Of a stretch of 40,578 bases of DNA, positions 24,465 to 32,782 are shown in pieces. The DNA is from Eubacteriaceae bacterium (lineage in GTDB: Bacteria; Bacillota; Clostridia; Eubacteriales; Anaerofustaceae): NCBI GenBank assembly GCA_017531485.1, contig JAFXKY010000077.1, positions 1-40,578 of the forward strand. Reading direction: 5' to 3'. How positions within the stretch are numbered: the first letter of the stretch is position 1; every line of letters begins with the position of its first letter. The notes under the pieces are model-generated. The model was given only the letters and a program-made list of their open reading frames with translations, did no database searches and was not told where the DNA came from. A program made the translations under genes and the position numbers.

Positions 24465-26087
24465 ATGAATGAAAATAATTTTGACAATAATGATTATAAC
24501 AAACCGATCCAGCCGGATATAGATGAGTGTTTTGATAAATCAGAGGAAGGGATCATAGAGGATGTGACGTCTGCAGAAATTGATGTTCCTGCCACAGAAG
24601 ACATGGATAATGAAGATGTTTCTTCCGAAGAAGATATAGATATGTCCGGAATTGCGGAATCAGGAAATTTTGTGCCGAACTTTACACTTGTTACACCTTC
24701 TGATGAGGAAACATTTGAAGAGGGTGAAGCATCAGGTGAAGACAGTACAGACGTGATCTTGCAGAAAAAGCTGTCCGAATATGAATATGACAGAACGGAA
24801 GTTTTTGACAATGAAGAAAGTGCATCCAAAGCTGACGAAGAGGAGATGCCTGTTCAGGAGACTGAAGAAGTAAAGACTGAAAGTACAAAAGAAGCGGAAG
24901 AGGAGAAATATGATCCACGATTCTCCAAACCACCGAAGAAAGAACGTAAGAAAAAGTCACGTACCGAAAATGGTACACGTGTTTCGAGAGGAATTTTGCT
25001 GGTTGTCTGCTGTCTTGTCTTCTCTCTTATAGGATCATATATCGGCGGATATTACGGAATGTATAACGCCATCAGAAATTCCGGAGGAACAGTTCTCTAT
25101 CAGTCTGTTCAGCTTACTGATGACGACGGCGAATATATCACTTCCCCACTTTCTGTTGAAAGCACGGCGGAACTCGTCAAACACAGTGTTGTTGAGATCA
25201 CGACGGAAACCGTTCAGGAAAGCTGGTTCATTCAGCAGTATGTAACGGAAGGTGCCGGAAGCGGAGTAATAATCTCCGAAGACGGATATATCGTAACAAA
25301 CAACCACGTTATAGAAGGCGTTTCATCCATTAAGGTCAGAACGATCGACGGAACGGAATATACTGCAAAACTCATCGGTACGGACTCAAAGACAGACCTC
25401 GCGGTAATCAAGATAGAGGCGCAGGATCTCAAAGCTGCTGTGTTCGGATCAAGCGGATCATTGAAAGTCGGTCAGAGCGTCATCGCAGTCGGAAATCCTC
25501 TCGGCGAGCTTGGCGGAACGGTGACTGACGGGATCATCAGTGCCCTTGAAAGGGAGATGACCATTGAAGGTGCGAGGATGAATCTTCTTCAGACGAATGC
25601 TGCCGTTAACCCCGGAAACTCAGGTGGCGGACTTTTCAATCTTTACGGCGAGCTTGTCGGTATCGTCAATGCAAAGACAAGCGGAAGCGGGATCGAAGGT
25701 CTTGGTTTTGCCATTCCCATTGATGATGCGAGAGATGTCATTGAAGAGCTTATTGATCTCGGATACGTGTCCGGCAGGGCTTATATGGGCGTTACGCTCA
25801 TCGACATCAATGATTATATGACGGCTGCGTCATATCGCGTCAACCGTTATGGGGTATACATCCTTGAAGTAGAAACCGGTTCTCCTGCAGATAACGCGGG
25901 GCTCCGAGCAGGGGATTATGTTGAAGGTATTGACGACGAACTCATCAGTCGTTCCGACGCACTTGTTCAGTATATTGCGACAAAGTCCGTCGGCGATACG
26001 GTCACAATGTACATCGAAAGAAACGGGCAGGGAATGGATATCAGCGTAACCCTCGCTGAATATATTCCCGCATCAAATATAAATTAG
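24465..26087 (+). CDS. htrA: HtrA/DegP-like membrane-anchored serine protease with PDZ domain
   Basis: This 540-residue envelope quality-control protease has an N-terminal cytoplasmic part of ~170 residues, extremely rich in Asp/Glu/Ser/Thr and ending in a Lys/Arg patch. One membrane helix (about 173-200) follows, then a trypsin-like domain with catalytic H281 (TNNHVIEG), D311 (KTDLAVI) and S386 (GNSGGG), and one C-terminal PDZ domain. The start at 24465 follows AGGAGGAG. An upstream ATG at 24408 has no SD. The acidic tail is longer than in most HtrA proteins and may bind partners inside the cell. It is a single gene with a strong terminator. A role in handling misfolded surface proteins, such as the neighbouring adhesin, is possible but inferred. 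Confidence 0.95.
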   Translation: MNENNFDNNDYNKPIQPDIDECFDKSEEGIIEDVTSAEIDVPATEDMDNEDVSSEEDIDMSGIAESGNFVPNFTLVTPSDEETFEEGEASGEDSTDVILQKKLSEYEYDRTEVFDNEESASKADEEEMPVQETEEVKTESTKEAEEEKYDPRFSKPPKKERKKKSRTENGTRVSRGILLVVCCLVFSLIGSYIGGYYGMYNAIRNSGGTVLYQSVQLTDDDGEYITSPLSVESTAELVKHSVVEITTETVQESWFIQQYVTEGAGSGVIISEDGYIVTNNHVIEGVSSIKVRTIDGTEYTAKLIGTDSKTDLAVIKIEAQDLKAAVFGSSGSLKVGQSVIAVGNPLGELGGTVTDGIISALEREMTIEGARMNLLQTNAAVNPGNSGGGLFNLYGELVGIVNAKTSGSGIEGLGFAIPIDDARDVIEELIDLGYVSGRAYMGVTLIDINDYMTAASYRVNRYGVYILEVETGSPADNAGLRAGDYVEGIDDELISRSDALVQYIATKSVGDTVTMYIERNGQGMDISVTLAEYIPASNIN

Positions 26088-26100
26088 TGTGTTCTTCCCA

Positions 26101-26132
26101 AAAGCGGGCTGCCTTCCGGCAGCCCGCTTTTT
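26101..26132 (+). terminator. Terminator of htrA
   Basis: A perfect 13-bp stem (26101-26113 with 26118-26130, loop TTCC) ends in a T run. It is immediately followed by copy B of the multi-hairpin element. Confidence 0.93.
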
Positions 26133-26134
26133 CG

Positions 26135-26357
26135 CGCCCTCGCTCTGCGACCCCGTACCCCGCCCCGCGCCGCAACCGATGCTGTGCATCGGTTCCCAAA
26201 GGCGGAGCCTTTGGGGGCCTGCCGCTTGCGGCAGGCGCGGCGCGGCGGGGCCACGGCCGCGAAGCTGTGCTTCGCGCGAAAAGAGGATCTTTTCGTGTCC
26301 GCGCGGTGGGGGTGGGTGGCGGGGATGCAATAAAAGCTTTGAGCATTTGCTCAAAGC
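26135..26357. repeat. GC-rich multi-hairpin intergenic element, copy B
   Basis: The core matches copy A. An outer 9-bp stem (26165-26173 with 26237-26245) encloses three adjacent hairpins: h1 26174-26182/26186-26194, h2 26195-26203/26207-26215, h3 26217-26225/26228-26236. Stems h1 and h2 are the same as in copy A with altered loops (GAA to TGT, GAA to GGA). h3 has a different sequence but remains perfectly paired. Two more perfect hairpins follow: h4 26258-26265/26269-26276 and h5 26277-26284/26288-26295. An outer 7-bp pairing (26158-26164 with 26318-26324) and a last hairpin (26336-26344/26349-26357) complete it. It is non-coding. Confidence 0.85.
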
Positions 26358-26446
26358 CACATATCGGACTATGTGATTTTCAAGGACCAATTTTATTCCT
26401 CGGGAAATAACTTTTGCTGTATTTTTAAAAAATTTGTCAGAAAAAA

Positions 26447-26490
26447 GAAGGTATTCGACAAAAGATTGCAAATATATATAGTGAAAGGAG
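26447..26490 (+). promoter_or_regulatory. Competence-type upstream motif of comM, shared with dprA
   Basis: GAAGGTATT (26447-26455), 8 nt, then GATTGCAAATATATAT (26464-26479), 2 nt, then TGAAAGGA. The identical arrangement, with the same 8-nt gap, precedes dprA (28949-28992). The last part is the ribosome site. The conserved upstream parts may be a promoter or activator site. Confidence 0.6.
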
Positions 26491-26497
26491 AAATACC

Positions 26498-28039
26498 ATG
26501 CTGTGTAAAACATATTCTTCCGCACTGTTCGGAATAGACTCTACTATAATAACCATCGAAACCGATGTCCAGGGAACCATGAACGCATTTTATATGGTCG
26601 GGCTCGCTGATATGGCAGTAAAAGAATCTCGTGAAAGGATCGGCTCCGCATATCAGAATAACGGTTTTTATTTCCCCCGTGGAAAGGTCCTTGTCAATCT
26701 CGCTCCTGCGGACATTAAAAAAGAAGGCGCTGCTTTTGACCTTCCCATCGCCGTCGCTATCCTTACTGCCTCAATGCAGATAAACGTCAGGGAAGACCTC
26801 AGCGAATACCTCATTCTGGGGGAATTGTCCCTCGACGGAAAATTAAAAGGTGTCAGGGGAGTCCTTCCAATGGTAAGTTCCGCCGTCAGAATGGGCTTTA
26901 AGAAGATACTCCTTCCGAAAATAAATGCGAAAGAAGCGGCACTCGTCGACGGATGTGAGGTTTATGGTGCCGAAGATATAAAACAGGCGGTAAATCACCT
27001 GACAGGTATCGAAAGGATCGAACCGCAACGGGATGAAAGCAGCATCAGAATGGAATATTACAATAGATACGATGTGGATATGTCCGACGTAAAAGGTCAG
27101 GAAAGCGTAAAGCGTGCAATGGAGATCGCTGCTGCCGGAAGTCATAATATGCTTATGATCGGACCTCCCGGAAGCGGAAAGAGTATGCTCGCAAAACGTT
27201 TTCCCACGATCCTTCCGCCGATGACGAAGGCGGAAAGCCTGGAGGTTACGAAAATATATTCCGTCTGCGGCATGCTCAGTGATGACACACCTCTTGTGCA
27301 GACAAGGCCATTCCGTTCTCCTCACCACAGCATTTCCTCTGCAGCTCTTGTAGGCGGCGGCAGGATCCCAAGACCGGGAGAGGCCTCCCTATCCCATTGC
27401 GGAGTGTTGTTTCTTGACGAGTTTGCGGAGTTTTCAAAGTCCTCCATTGAAGTCCTCAGACAACCTATAGAAGACAAGAAAGTAAATATTTCAAGGGTAC
27501 AGGCTATGATCACATACCCGTCATCTTTCATGCTCCTCGCAAGCATGAATCCATGCCCCTGCGGATACTACAACGACCCGAACAACACCTGTAAATGTTC
27601 TCAGAGTGCAGTTGACAGATATATGCAGAAACTCTCCGGACCGATTCTTGACCGAATCGACATTTTTACCCATGTCACCGTGGAAAGCTATGAAAAACTG
27701 ACTTCACGTGACGAAGAAAAGCCCGAAAGCAGCCGGGACATACGTGAGAGGATAGACGTTGCCCGCGACAGACAACTTCACAGATTCAAAGATACCAACC
27801 AGCATTTCAATTCGCAGCTTTCCGTAACGCAGATCGATGAGTTCTGTTTCCTCGGGGAACGTGAAGAAAAACTCATGAAAGCCGCATTTCAGAAGTTCAA
27901 TATGTCCGCAAGAAGCTATCACCGTGTACTGAAGCTTGCCAGAACAATAGCGGACCTTGACGATTCGGAGAGATTAGATGTAAGACATCTTTCCGAAGCC
28001 CTTCAGTACCGCAGTTTTGAGCAGCGTTTCAAGATATAA
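26498..28039 (+). CDS. comM: ComM/YifB-family AAA+ ATPase (Mg-chelatase-like)
   Basis: This 513-residue protein has an N-terminal Lon-protease-like fold (about 1-165), a Mg-chelatase-type AAA+ core with Walker A GPPGSGKS and Walker B VLFLDEFAEF, and a C-terminal helical Mg_chelatase_C region with a CPCGYYNDPNNTCKC Cys cluster. In naturally competent bacteria ComM is a branch-migration helicase that extends integrated DNA during transformation. AAAGGAG precedes the ATG. It starts a cluster with dprA and topA, an order common in Clostridia. It has its own terminator and an upstream motif shared with dprA. Confidence 0.95.
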   Translation: MLCKTYSSALFGIDSTIITIETDVQGTMNAFYMVGLADMAVKESRERIGSAYQNNGFYFPRGKVLVNLAPADIKKEGAAFDLPIAVAILTASMQINVREDLSEYLILGELSLDGKLKGVRGVLPMVSSAVRMGFKKILLPKINAKEAALVDGCEVYGAEDIKQAVNHLTGIERIEPQRDESSIRMEYYNRYDVDMSDVKGQESVKRAMEIAAAGSHNMLMIGPPGSGKSMLAKRFPTILPPMTKAESLEVTKIYSVCGMLSDDTPLVQTRPFRSPHHSISSAALVGGGRIPRPGEASLSHCGVLFLDEFAEFSKSSIEVLRQPIEDKKVNISRVQAMITYPSSFMLLASMNPCPCGYYNDPNNTCKCSQSAVDRYMQKLSGPILDRIDIFTHVTVESYEKLTSRDEEKPESSRDIRERIDVARDRQLHRFKDTNQHFNSQLSVTQIDEFCFLGEREEKLMKAAFQKFNMSARSYHRVLKLARTIADLDDSERLDVRHLSEALQYRSFEQRFKI

Positions 28040-28071
28040 GTATGTTGAAATGTTGATAACTTCCCACTCAG

Positions 28072-28100
28072 GATCCTTCCAAAACAGAAGGATCTTTTTG
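28072..28100 (+). terminator. Terminator of comM
   Basis: A perfect 8-bp stem GATCCTTC/GAAGGATC (28072-28079 with 28087-28094) is followed by TTTTTGTG. Confidence 0.85.
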
Positions 28101-28154
28101 TGTTTTGGTTTTGGAAAAATTGGCATAAAAATGCGAAAAATAAAGGGATTTTTC

Positions 28155-28183
28155 TTTACTTTGCATAGGAAATATGCTATAAT
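28155..28183 (+). promoter_or_regulatory. Promoter of the 3D-domain gene
   Basis: TTTACT (28155-28160), a 17-nt spacer and TATAAT (28178-28183) form the promoter, with TGC immediately before the -10 (extended -10). It lies 27 nt before the start codon and differs from the comM/dprA motif. Confidence 0.75.
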
Positions 28184-28209
28184 TGTCACATAAATTTCAG
28201 AGGAAAAAT

Positions 28210-28863
28210 ATGAAAAAATTATTAAGGACAGTAATGTGCTTTTTTCTTTCGTATCTCCTGCTTATGAGCCCTATGCACATCGATGAAGCGTCCCATCTGA
28301 ATAAGCTGACGGGACAACTTATTGCTTCGTGCGCAGGAAGTATTGATAATAAAGAGGCGAAGGATCCCGTAACGGAAATAGCACCTACTCAGGCAGACCC
28401 GTCGAAAAAGACGGTAACCGCGACTGCGGACGGAGATATAAAATACGCATCATTAAAGGCGGTGAATCCGCTGTCAAACCCCACGAGTCTTGATGACTTT
28501 ACTCTGATCTCCACACCGGGAACGGTAAAGACGTCCGGCGGAACACTCAGATATTTGAAAAAGGTAAAAGTTGAAGCGACGGCATATTGCTCATGCTACT
28601 CATGCTGCGGACCGTATGACGGAACCCGCACGGCAGACGGATCCCGCCCGAAAGAGTACTATACTATCGCCACATCAAAATTCTTCAGTTTCGGAACAAT
28701 GGTGTACATCCCGTATTTTGATTCGGCACCAAACCACGGAGTATTCGAAGTTGAAGACCGCGGAGGAGCTATTCAGAACAACAGAATAGATGTGTACTTC
28801 TCCACCCATGAAAAGGCGCTTCGTTTCGGAAGACGTCAATTTGAACTGTACATTTTACAATAG
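28210..28863 (+). CDS. Secreted 3D-domain protein (cell-wall-active, MltA/YuiC-like)
   Basis: This 217-residue protein has an N-terminal membrane or signal segment (about 5-22) and a ~90-residue linker. The C-terminal 3D domain begins at VEATAYC and contains the G-x-x-V-x-I-P strand and EDRGGAIQNNRIDVYF with the conserved Asp residues. 3D domains share the fold of MltA and act on peptidoglycan. One unusual feature is four Cys in C-x-C-x2-CC right after ATAY, perhaps disulfides or a metal site. I start at 28210 (AGAGG upstream). The ATG at 28183 overlaps the promoter. It lies between comM and dprA but has its own promoter and terminator. Confidence 0.88.
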   Translation: MKKLLRTVMCFFLSYLLLMSPMHIDEASHLNKLTGQLIASCAGSIDNKEAKDPVTEIAPTQADPSKKTVTATADGDIKYASLKAVNPLSNPTSLDDFTLISTPGTVKTSGGTLRYLKKVKVEATAYCSCYSCCGPYDGTRTADGSRPKEYYTIATSKFFSFGTMVYIPYFDSAPNHGVFEVEDRGGAIQNNRIDVYFSTHEKALRFGRRQFELYILQ

Positions 28864-28880
28864 TTAAAACATATGCCCGG

Positions 28881-28915
28881 AAAAGCGGAGGAACAATTTT
28901 GTTCCTTCGCTTTTT
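28881..28915 (+). terminator. Terminator of the 3D-domain gene
   Basis: A 16-bp stem (28881-28896 with 28899-28914, one G-U pair) has a tight loop and a T run. Confidence 0.85.
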
Positions 28916-28948
28916 ATGTGTAAAAAAATAAAAAAATCGAAAATAAAA

Positions 28949-28992
28949 GAAGGTATTTTTCATTTGACTGCAAATATATATCTATGAAAGGA
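28949..28992 (+). promoter_or_regulatory. Competence-type upstream motif of dprA, shared with comM
   Basis: GAAGGTATT (28949-28957), 8 nt, GACTGCAAATATATAT (28966-28981), 2 nt, then ATGAAAGGA, which includes the ribosome site. Spacing is identical to the comM motif (26447-26490), and the 8-nt gaps are unrelated in sequence, so the match is not a simple recent duplication. Confidence 0.6.
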
Positions 28993-28999
28993 ATATTAT

Positions 29000-30094
29000 A
29001 TGGATATCTTGTACCTCATCTGGCTGTGCCTTCAGAAAAATCTCGCAACAATACGCATCGGCAGACTTATAGATTATTTCGGTTCCGCGATGAATGTATA
29101 CGAAAACGACAATCTCTCGGAATATCTCTCCATAGACGGTATCGGGCTTGAAACGGCAAAAGCGATCATGCAAAGCAAAAATCTCGACGAAGCAAACAGG
29201 ATACTTGAATTTACCCAGAAAAACGACATTGGTCTTGTGAGCTTCTGGTCAAAGGCCTATCCGAAAAAACTCCGTCAGGTATACGGCGCACCCCCGATGC
29301 TGTATTACAAAGGTGATAACATTTTCAGAGATGAAGTTCCGTCAATCGCCATCGTCGGTTCCCGCAAATGCACTCCTTACGGATTAAGCCTTGCTTCAGC
29401 AATCTCCGAAGAGCTCAGCAGCTGCGGAATAAATGTGGTCAGCGGCCTTGCAAAAGGCATTGACGCGGCAGCTCACCGTGCGGCACTCAGAAGCGGGGGA
29501 ATAACCACAGGTGTTCTGGGATGTGGGATAGATGTTGTGTATCCTACGGGAAACAGGGAGATTTATACTCAGATACGTGAGAGCGGAGGTATGATCCTTA
29601 CGGAATTTTCTCCGGGGACGGCGGCGGTATCGACCAACTTTCCTCAGAGAAACAGAATAATCAGCGGTATCTGTGACGGAGTGGTGGTTGTTGAAGCCGC
29701 AAGATCGAGCGGTTCTCTCATCACTGCACATTATGCCCTCGAACAGGGCAGGGATGTATATGCGGTTCCGGGAAATGTCAACTCTTCACAGTCTGAAGGG
29801 ACGAATGATCTCATCCGTCAGGGCGCAAGGCTTATCACATCCGGAAAAGACGTCATTGAAGATATGTACGACATATTGAGGGGGATGTATCCTGCCAAAC
29901 AGGAGAAAAACGCCCATAGAGAACTTGACAAAGATGAATCTGCGGTATATAATGCAATCTCATTAGGGAATGATACACTTAACAGCGTATCCAAGTATTT
30001 AAATAAGCCGGTCGGGTCAGTTTCGGGAATAATATCAGTTCTGGAAATAGACGGGTTGATATCCGTCGATATGGGGAAACTGTTTGTCGTCTGA
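29000..30094 (+). CDS. dprA: DNA-processing protein DprA (Smf)
   Basis: This 364-residue protein binds incoming single-stranded DNA and loads RecA during transformation. An N-terminal HhH/SAM-like region (about 1-75) is followed by the Rossmann-fold core with GSRKCTPYG, SGLAKGIDAAAHRAAL and the VVEAARSSGSLITA segment. A C-terminal winged-helix DprA domain (about 305-364) completes it. GAAAGGA lies 7 nt before the ATG. The gap to topA is 24 nt, so both are probably on one transcript. Confidence 0.97.
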   Translation: MDILYLIWLCLQKNLATIRIGRLIDYFGSAMNVYENDNLSEYLSIDGIGLETAKAIMQSKNLDEANRILEFTQKNDIGLVSFWSKAYPKKLRQVYGAPPMLYYKGDNIFRDEVPSIAIVGSRKCTPYGLSLASAISEELSSCGINVVSGLAKGIDAAAHRAALRSGGITTGVLGCGIDVVYPTGNREIYTQIRESGGMILTEFSPGTAAVSTNFPQRNRIISGICDGVVVVEAARSSGSLITAHYALEQGRDVYAVPGNVNSSQSEGTNDLIRQGARLITSGKDVIEDMYDILRGMYPAKQEKNAHRELDKDESAVYNAISLGNDTLNSVSKYLNKPVGSVSGIISVLEIDGLISVDMGKLFVV

Positions 30095-30118
30095 TGCCAC
30101 GGCTTCGGAGGATATATA

Positions 30119-32173
30119 ATGAGATTAGTCATAGTAGAGTCTCCCGCTAAGGCGAAGACTATCGAAAGATACCTTCCCGAGGACTGTAAAGTTGAAGCGA
30201 CCATGGGACATCTGATCGACCTGCCCAAAAGCAAGCTCGGTGTTGACATCGAGAATGACTTTGAACCGCAGTATCAGATAATCCGCGGAAAAGCTGCCGC
30301 AGTCAAGGCCATCAAAGCAAAGGCCGCAAAGGCGGATGAAGTCATTCTTGCCACAGACCCTGACAGGGAAGGCGAAGCGATTTCATATCACCTTGCGAAC
30401 TATCTCGGGATGGATCTCAACGACAATAACCGCATAGAATTTCATGAAATAACACAGTCTGCCGTGCAGAATGCTATGGACCACAAAAGAAAAGTGGATC
30501 TCGATCTCGTTGACGCACAGCAGGCGAGAAGGGTCGTGGACAGACTCGTAGGTTATCAGATCAGCCCGATTCTGTGGAGAAAGCTCCGTAAAGGGCTCAG
30601 CGCCGGAAGGGTTCAGTCTGTTGCGACGAGAATGATCGTTGACAGGGAAAATGAGATCCGCAACTTCGTCGCAGAGGAGTATCACCTCATTTTTGCAACT
30701 CTCCGCAAAAAAGGCGAAAAGGCAACTTTTGTTTCCCAGCTCACGAAGATGAACGGCAAGAAGATAGAAGTTTCATCCACAGAAGACGCGCAGGCGATCC
30801 TTGATGAACTGAAAAGCCTTGACTTTGTCGTTGAGAGTATCAAAAACGGCACAAGAAGAAAGCGTTCAGCGCCCGCATTCACGACGAGTACCCTTCAGCA
30901 GGACGCAAACCGCAAGCTTGGATTCACTTCAAAACGCACCATGTCCGTTGCTCAGCAGCTTTATGAAGGCGTTGAAGTGAAAGGCAAAGGTCATCTCGGG
31001 CTTGTAACGTATATCAGAACGGACTCAGTAAGAATTTCCGATGTTGCGAAAAATGCGGCGGTAGCGTATATCGCACAGAATTTCGGTAAGGAATATATCG
31101 GCGGAGTCAAAACATCGAAGGCAAAAGGCAACGTTCAGGATGCTCACGAAGCTATCCGTCCCACAGACGTGTTCTTAACGCCTGAAATGCTCTCAGGGGA
31201 CTTAAACCGCGATCAGCTGAAACTTTATACCCTCATCTATAATCGCTTCGTAGCGTCCCTTATGAGCGATGCCAGGTACGACACTCTCGCTGTTGACATC
31301 AAGGCAGGAGATTATACTTTCCACGCATCCGGTCAGAGTCTTACTTTCCCCGGATACCTGAAAGTATACGACTTTGATGAAGAGGAAGAAGCTAAGCTCT
31401 CCATTCCGCCGCTTGAGGTGGGTGAAGGACTTGATAACGTAAAGCTCGAAGATCAGCAGAAATTTACTCAGCCGCCACCGCGTTATAACGAAGCGTCCCT
31501 CGTAAAAGCTCTCGAAGAGCAGGGTATCGGTCGTCCGAGTACGTACGCAACGACGATAAGCACCATTCAGCAGAGGGATTACGTGGAGCTTGAAGATAAA
31601 AAATTCAAACCTACGGAACTCGGCGAGATAGTGACAAAATTCATGGTCGACAACTTCACCGACATCATCGACCTCGGATTCACAGCACAGATGGAATCAC
31701 AGCTCGATAATATTGCGGAAGGTCAGGCGAAGTGGAAGGAAGTAATAAGGGAATTCCACGAAGACCTTCAGAAATATTTAAACGAAGCTGACAAGATGGA
31801 AAAAGTCAAGATCCCCGATATCGAGACAGACGAAGTATGCGAGAAATGCGGAAGGAAGATGGTTATAAAGACATCCCGTTTCGGCAAGAAATTCCTCGCC
31901 TGCCCGGGATATCCGGAATGTCAGAACGCACGCTCCCTTGACGAAAAGACAGGAGTGAGCTGTCCGGAATGCGGAAACGATATTCTCGTGAAGCGTTCCA
32001 AAAAAGGAAAGACGTTCTACGGCTGCAAAGGCTATCCGGAATGTACTTTCGTTTCATGGTACCGTCCGACAAACAAGACTTGTCCGGAGTGCGGCAAGAT
32101 GCTTTATGAACCGTCCGGAAGAAGCAAGAAGCTTTTCTGTGCGGACAAAGACTGCGGATATACGGAGAAATAA
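30119..32173 (+). CDS. topA: DNA topoisomerase I (type IA)
   Basis: This 684-residue protein relaxes negative supercoils in the nucleoid. The TOPRIM domain begins at once (VIVESPAKAKTIE) and has DPDREGEAI. The active-site Tyr is in TYIRTDS. Three C-terminal four-Cys zinc ribbons follow (about 580-684), each starting CxxC. All expected parts are present and the length is normal. GGAGG lies just before the ATG. It is the last gene of the dprA-topA unit and is followed by a terminator. Confidence 0.98.
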   Translation: MRLVIVESPAKAKTIERYLPEDCKVEATMGHLIDLPKSKLGVDIENDFEPQYQIIRGKAAAVKAIKAKAAKADEVILATDPDREGEAISYHLANYLGMDLNDNNRIEFHEITQSAVQNAMDHKRKVDLDLVDAQQARRVVDRLVGYQISPILWRKLRKGLSAGRVQSVATRMIVDRENEIRNFVAEEYHLIFATLRKKGEKATFVSQLTKMNGKKIEVSSTEDAQAILDELKSLDFVVESIKNGTRRKRSAPAFTTSTLQQDANRKLGFTSKRTMSVAQQLYEGVEVKGKGHLGLVTYIRTDSVRISDVAKNAAVAYIAQNFGKEYIGGVKTSKAKGNVQDAHEAIRPTDVFLTPEMLSGDLNRDQLKLYTLIYNRFVASLMSDARYDTLAVDIKAGDYTFHASGQSLTFPGYLKVYDFDEEEEAKLSIPPLEVGEGLDNVKLEDQQKFTQPPPRYNEASLVKALEEQGIGRPSTYATTISTIQQRDYVELEDKKFKPTELGEIVTKFMVDNFTDIIDLGFTAQMESQLDNIAEGQAKWKEVIREFHEDLQKYLNEADKMEKVKIPDIETDEVCEKCGRKMVIKTSRFGKKFLACPGYPECQNARSLDEKTGVSCPECGNDILVKRSKKGKTFYGCKGYPECTFVSWYRPTNKTCPECGKMLYEPSGRSKKLFCADKDCGYTEK

Positions 32174-32177
32174 AAAT

Positions 32178-32209
32178 ACGGCTTACACAATATGTGTAGG
32201 CCGTTTTTG
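32178..32209 (+). terminator. Terminator of topA
   Basis: A 12-bp stem with one G-U pair (32178-32189 with 32193-32204) is preceded by AAAAA and followed by TTTTTG. It may also serve the converging hypothetical gene. Confidence 0.85.
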
Positions 32210-32220
32210 TTTTTATGTTT

Positions 32221-32643
32221 TCATTCTATGATCCGCCACATCAGTCCCTTTGCGATGACATAAGTGTCATTCTGACTGAATGGTTTATCCTGTATATCCG
32301 GTGAAAAATATTCGTTGTCCGCCCATAATATCAATTCTTCACCATCTTCATTCCGGACAAAGGACAGAAAGCTGTCTAATATGTCGCAGAAATAATCTTT
32401 CCGCCATCCGACGACGGAGAATTTCCTGACGCCGGTAAATACAAGCTCGAAGTTTTTGCACCACTGACTGTGAAACACGATCTTCAGGATGTGTTCGTCT
32501 TCCGCTGCACCGTACATTCCGCCGTCGCTTCCGACGTAATTTCCCGAAACATAATTTACACTGACAATACAGCTGTCGTGAAATCCTGCATTGAAACTGA
32601 GAAACGCATTTATATCATCGTTGTTTCTTATAACGTTCATCAT
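32221..32643 (-). CDS. Hypothetical protein, 140 residues
   Basis: I do not recognise the family. AAGGAGGG lies 8 nt before the ATG, which supports a real gene. The protein is soluble, rich in aromatic and acidic residues, with a GFHDSCIVSVNYVSGNYV segment near residue 20 and a KNFELVFTGVRKFSV strand pattern mid-protein, consistent with a small alpha/beta or immunity-protein-like fold. There is no signal peptide. It converges on topA and is divergent from azlC. No toxin gene is visible beside it. Confidence 0.75.
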   Translation of the reverse strand: MMNVIRNNDDINAFLSFNAGFHDSCIVSVNYVSGNYVGSDGGMYGAAEDEHILKIVFHSQWCKNFELVFTGVRKFSVVGWRKDYFCDILDSFLSFVRNEDGEELILWADNEYFSPDIQDKPFSQNDTYVIAKGLMWRIIE

Positions 32644-32731
32644 TTTTAATACCCTCCTTTTCGATATTATAACTCTTGGGTATATTTTTGTAAAGAACGG
32701 CAGAATTTATGACATCTTCACATTATCAAGC

Positions 32732-32760
32732 TTTACATACTTTTTCCGTTATGGTACAAT
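32732..32760 (+). promoter_or_regulatory. azlCD promoter
   Basis: TTTACA (32732-32737), a 17-nt spacer and TACAAT (32755-32760) form the promoter, with TGG before the -10. It lies 22 nt before the azlC start. Confidence 0.75.
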
Positions 32761-32782
32761 ATCCCAACCAAAGGAGTAACAC

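Noticed and set aside
26041..26525. Open frames over the second hairpin element
   Set aside because: Same cause as above: high GC and palindromes keep frames open on both strands at once. No start signals were found.
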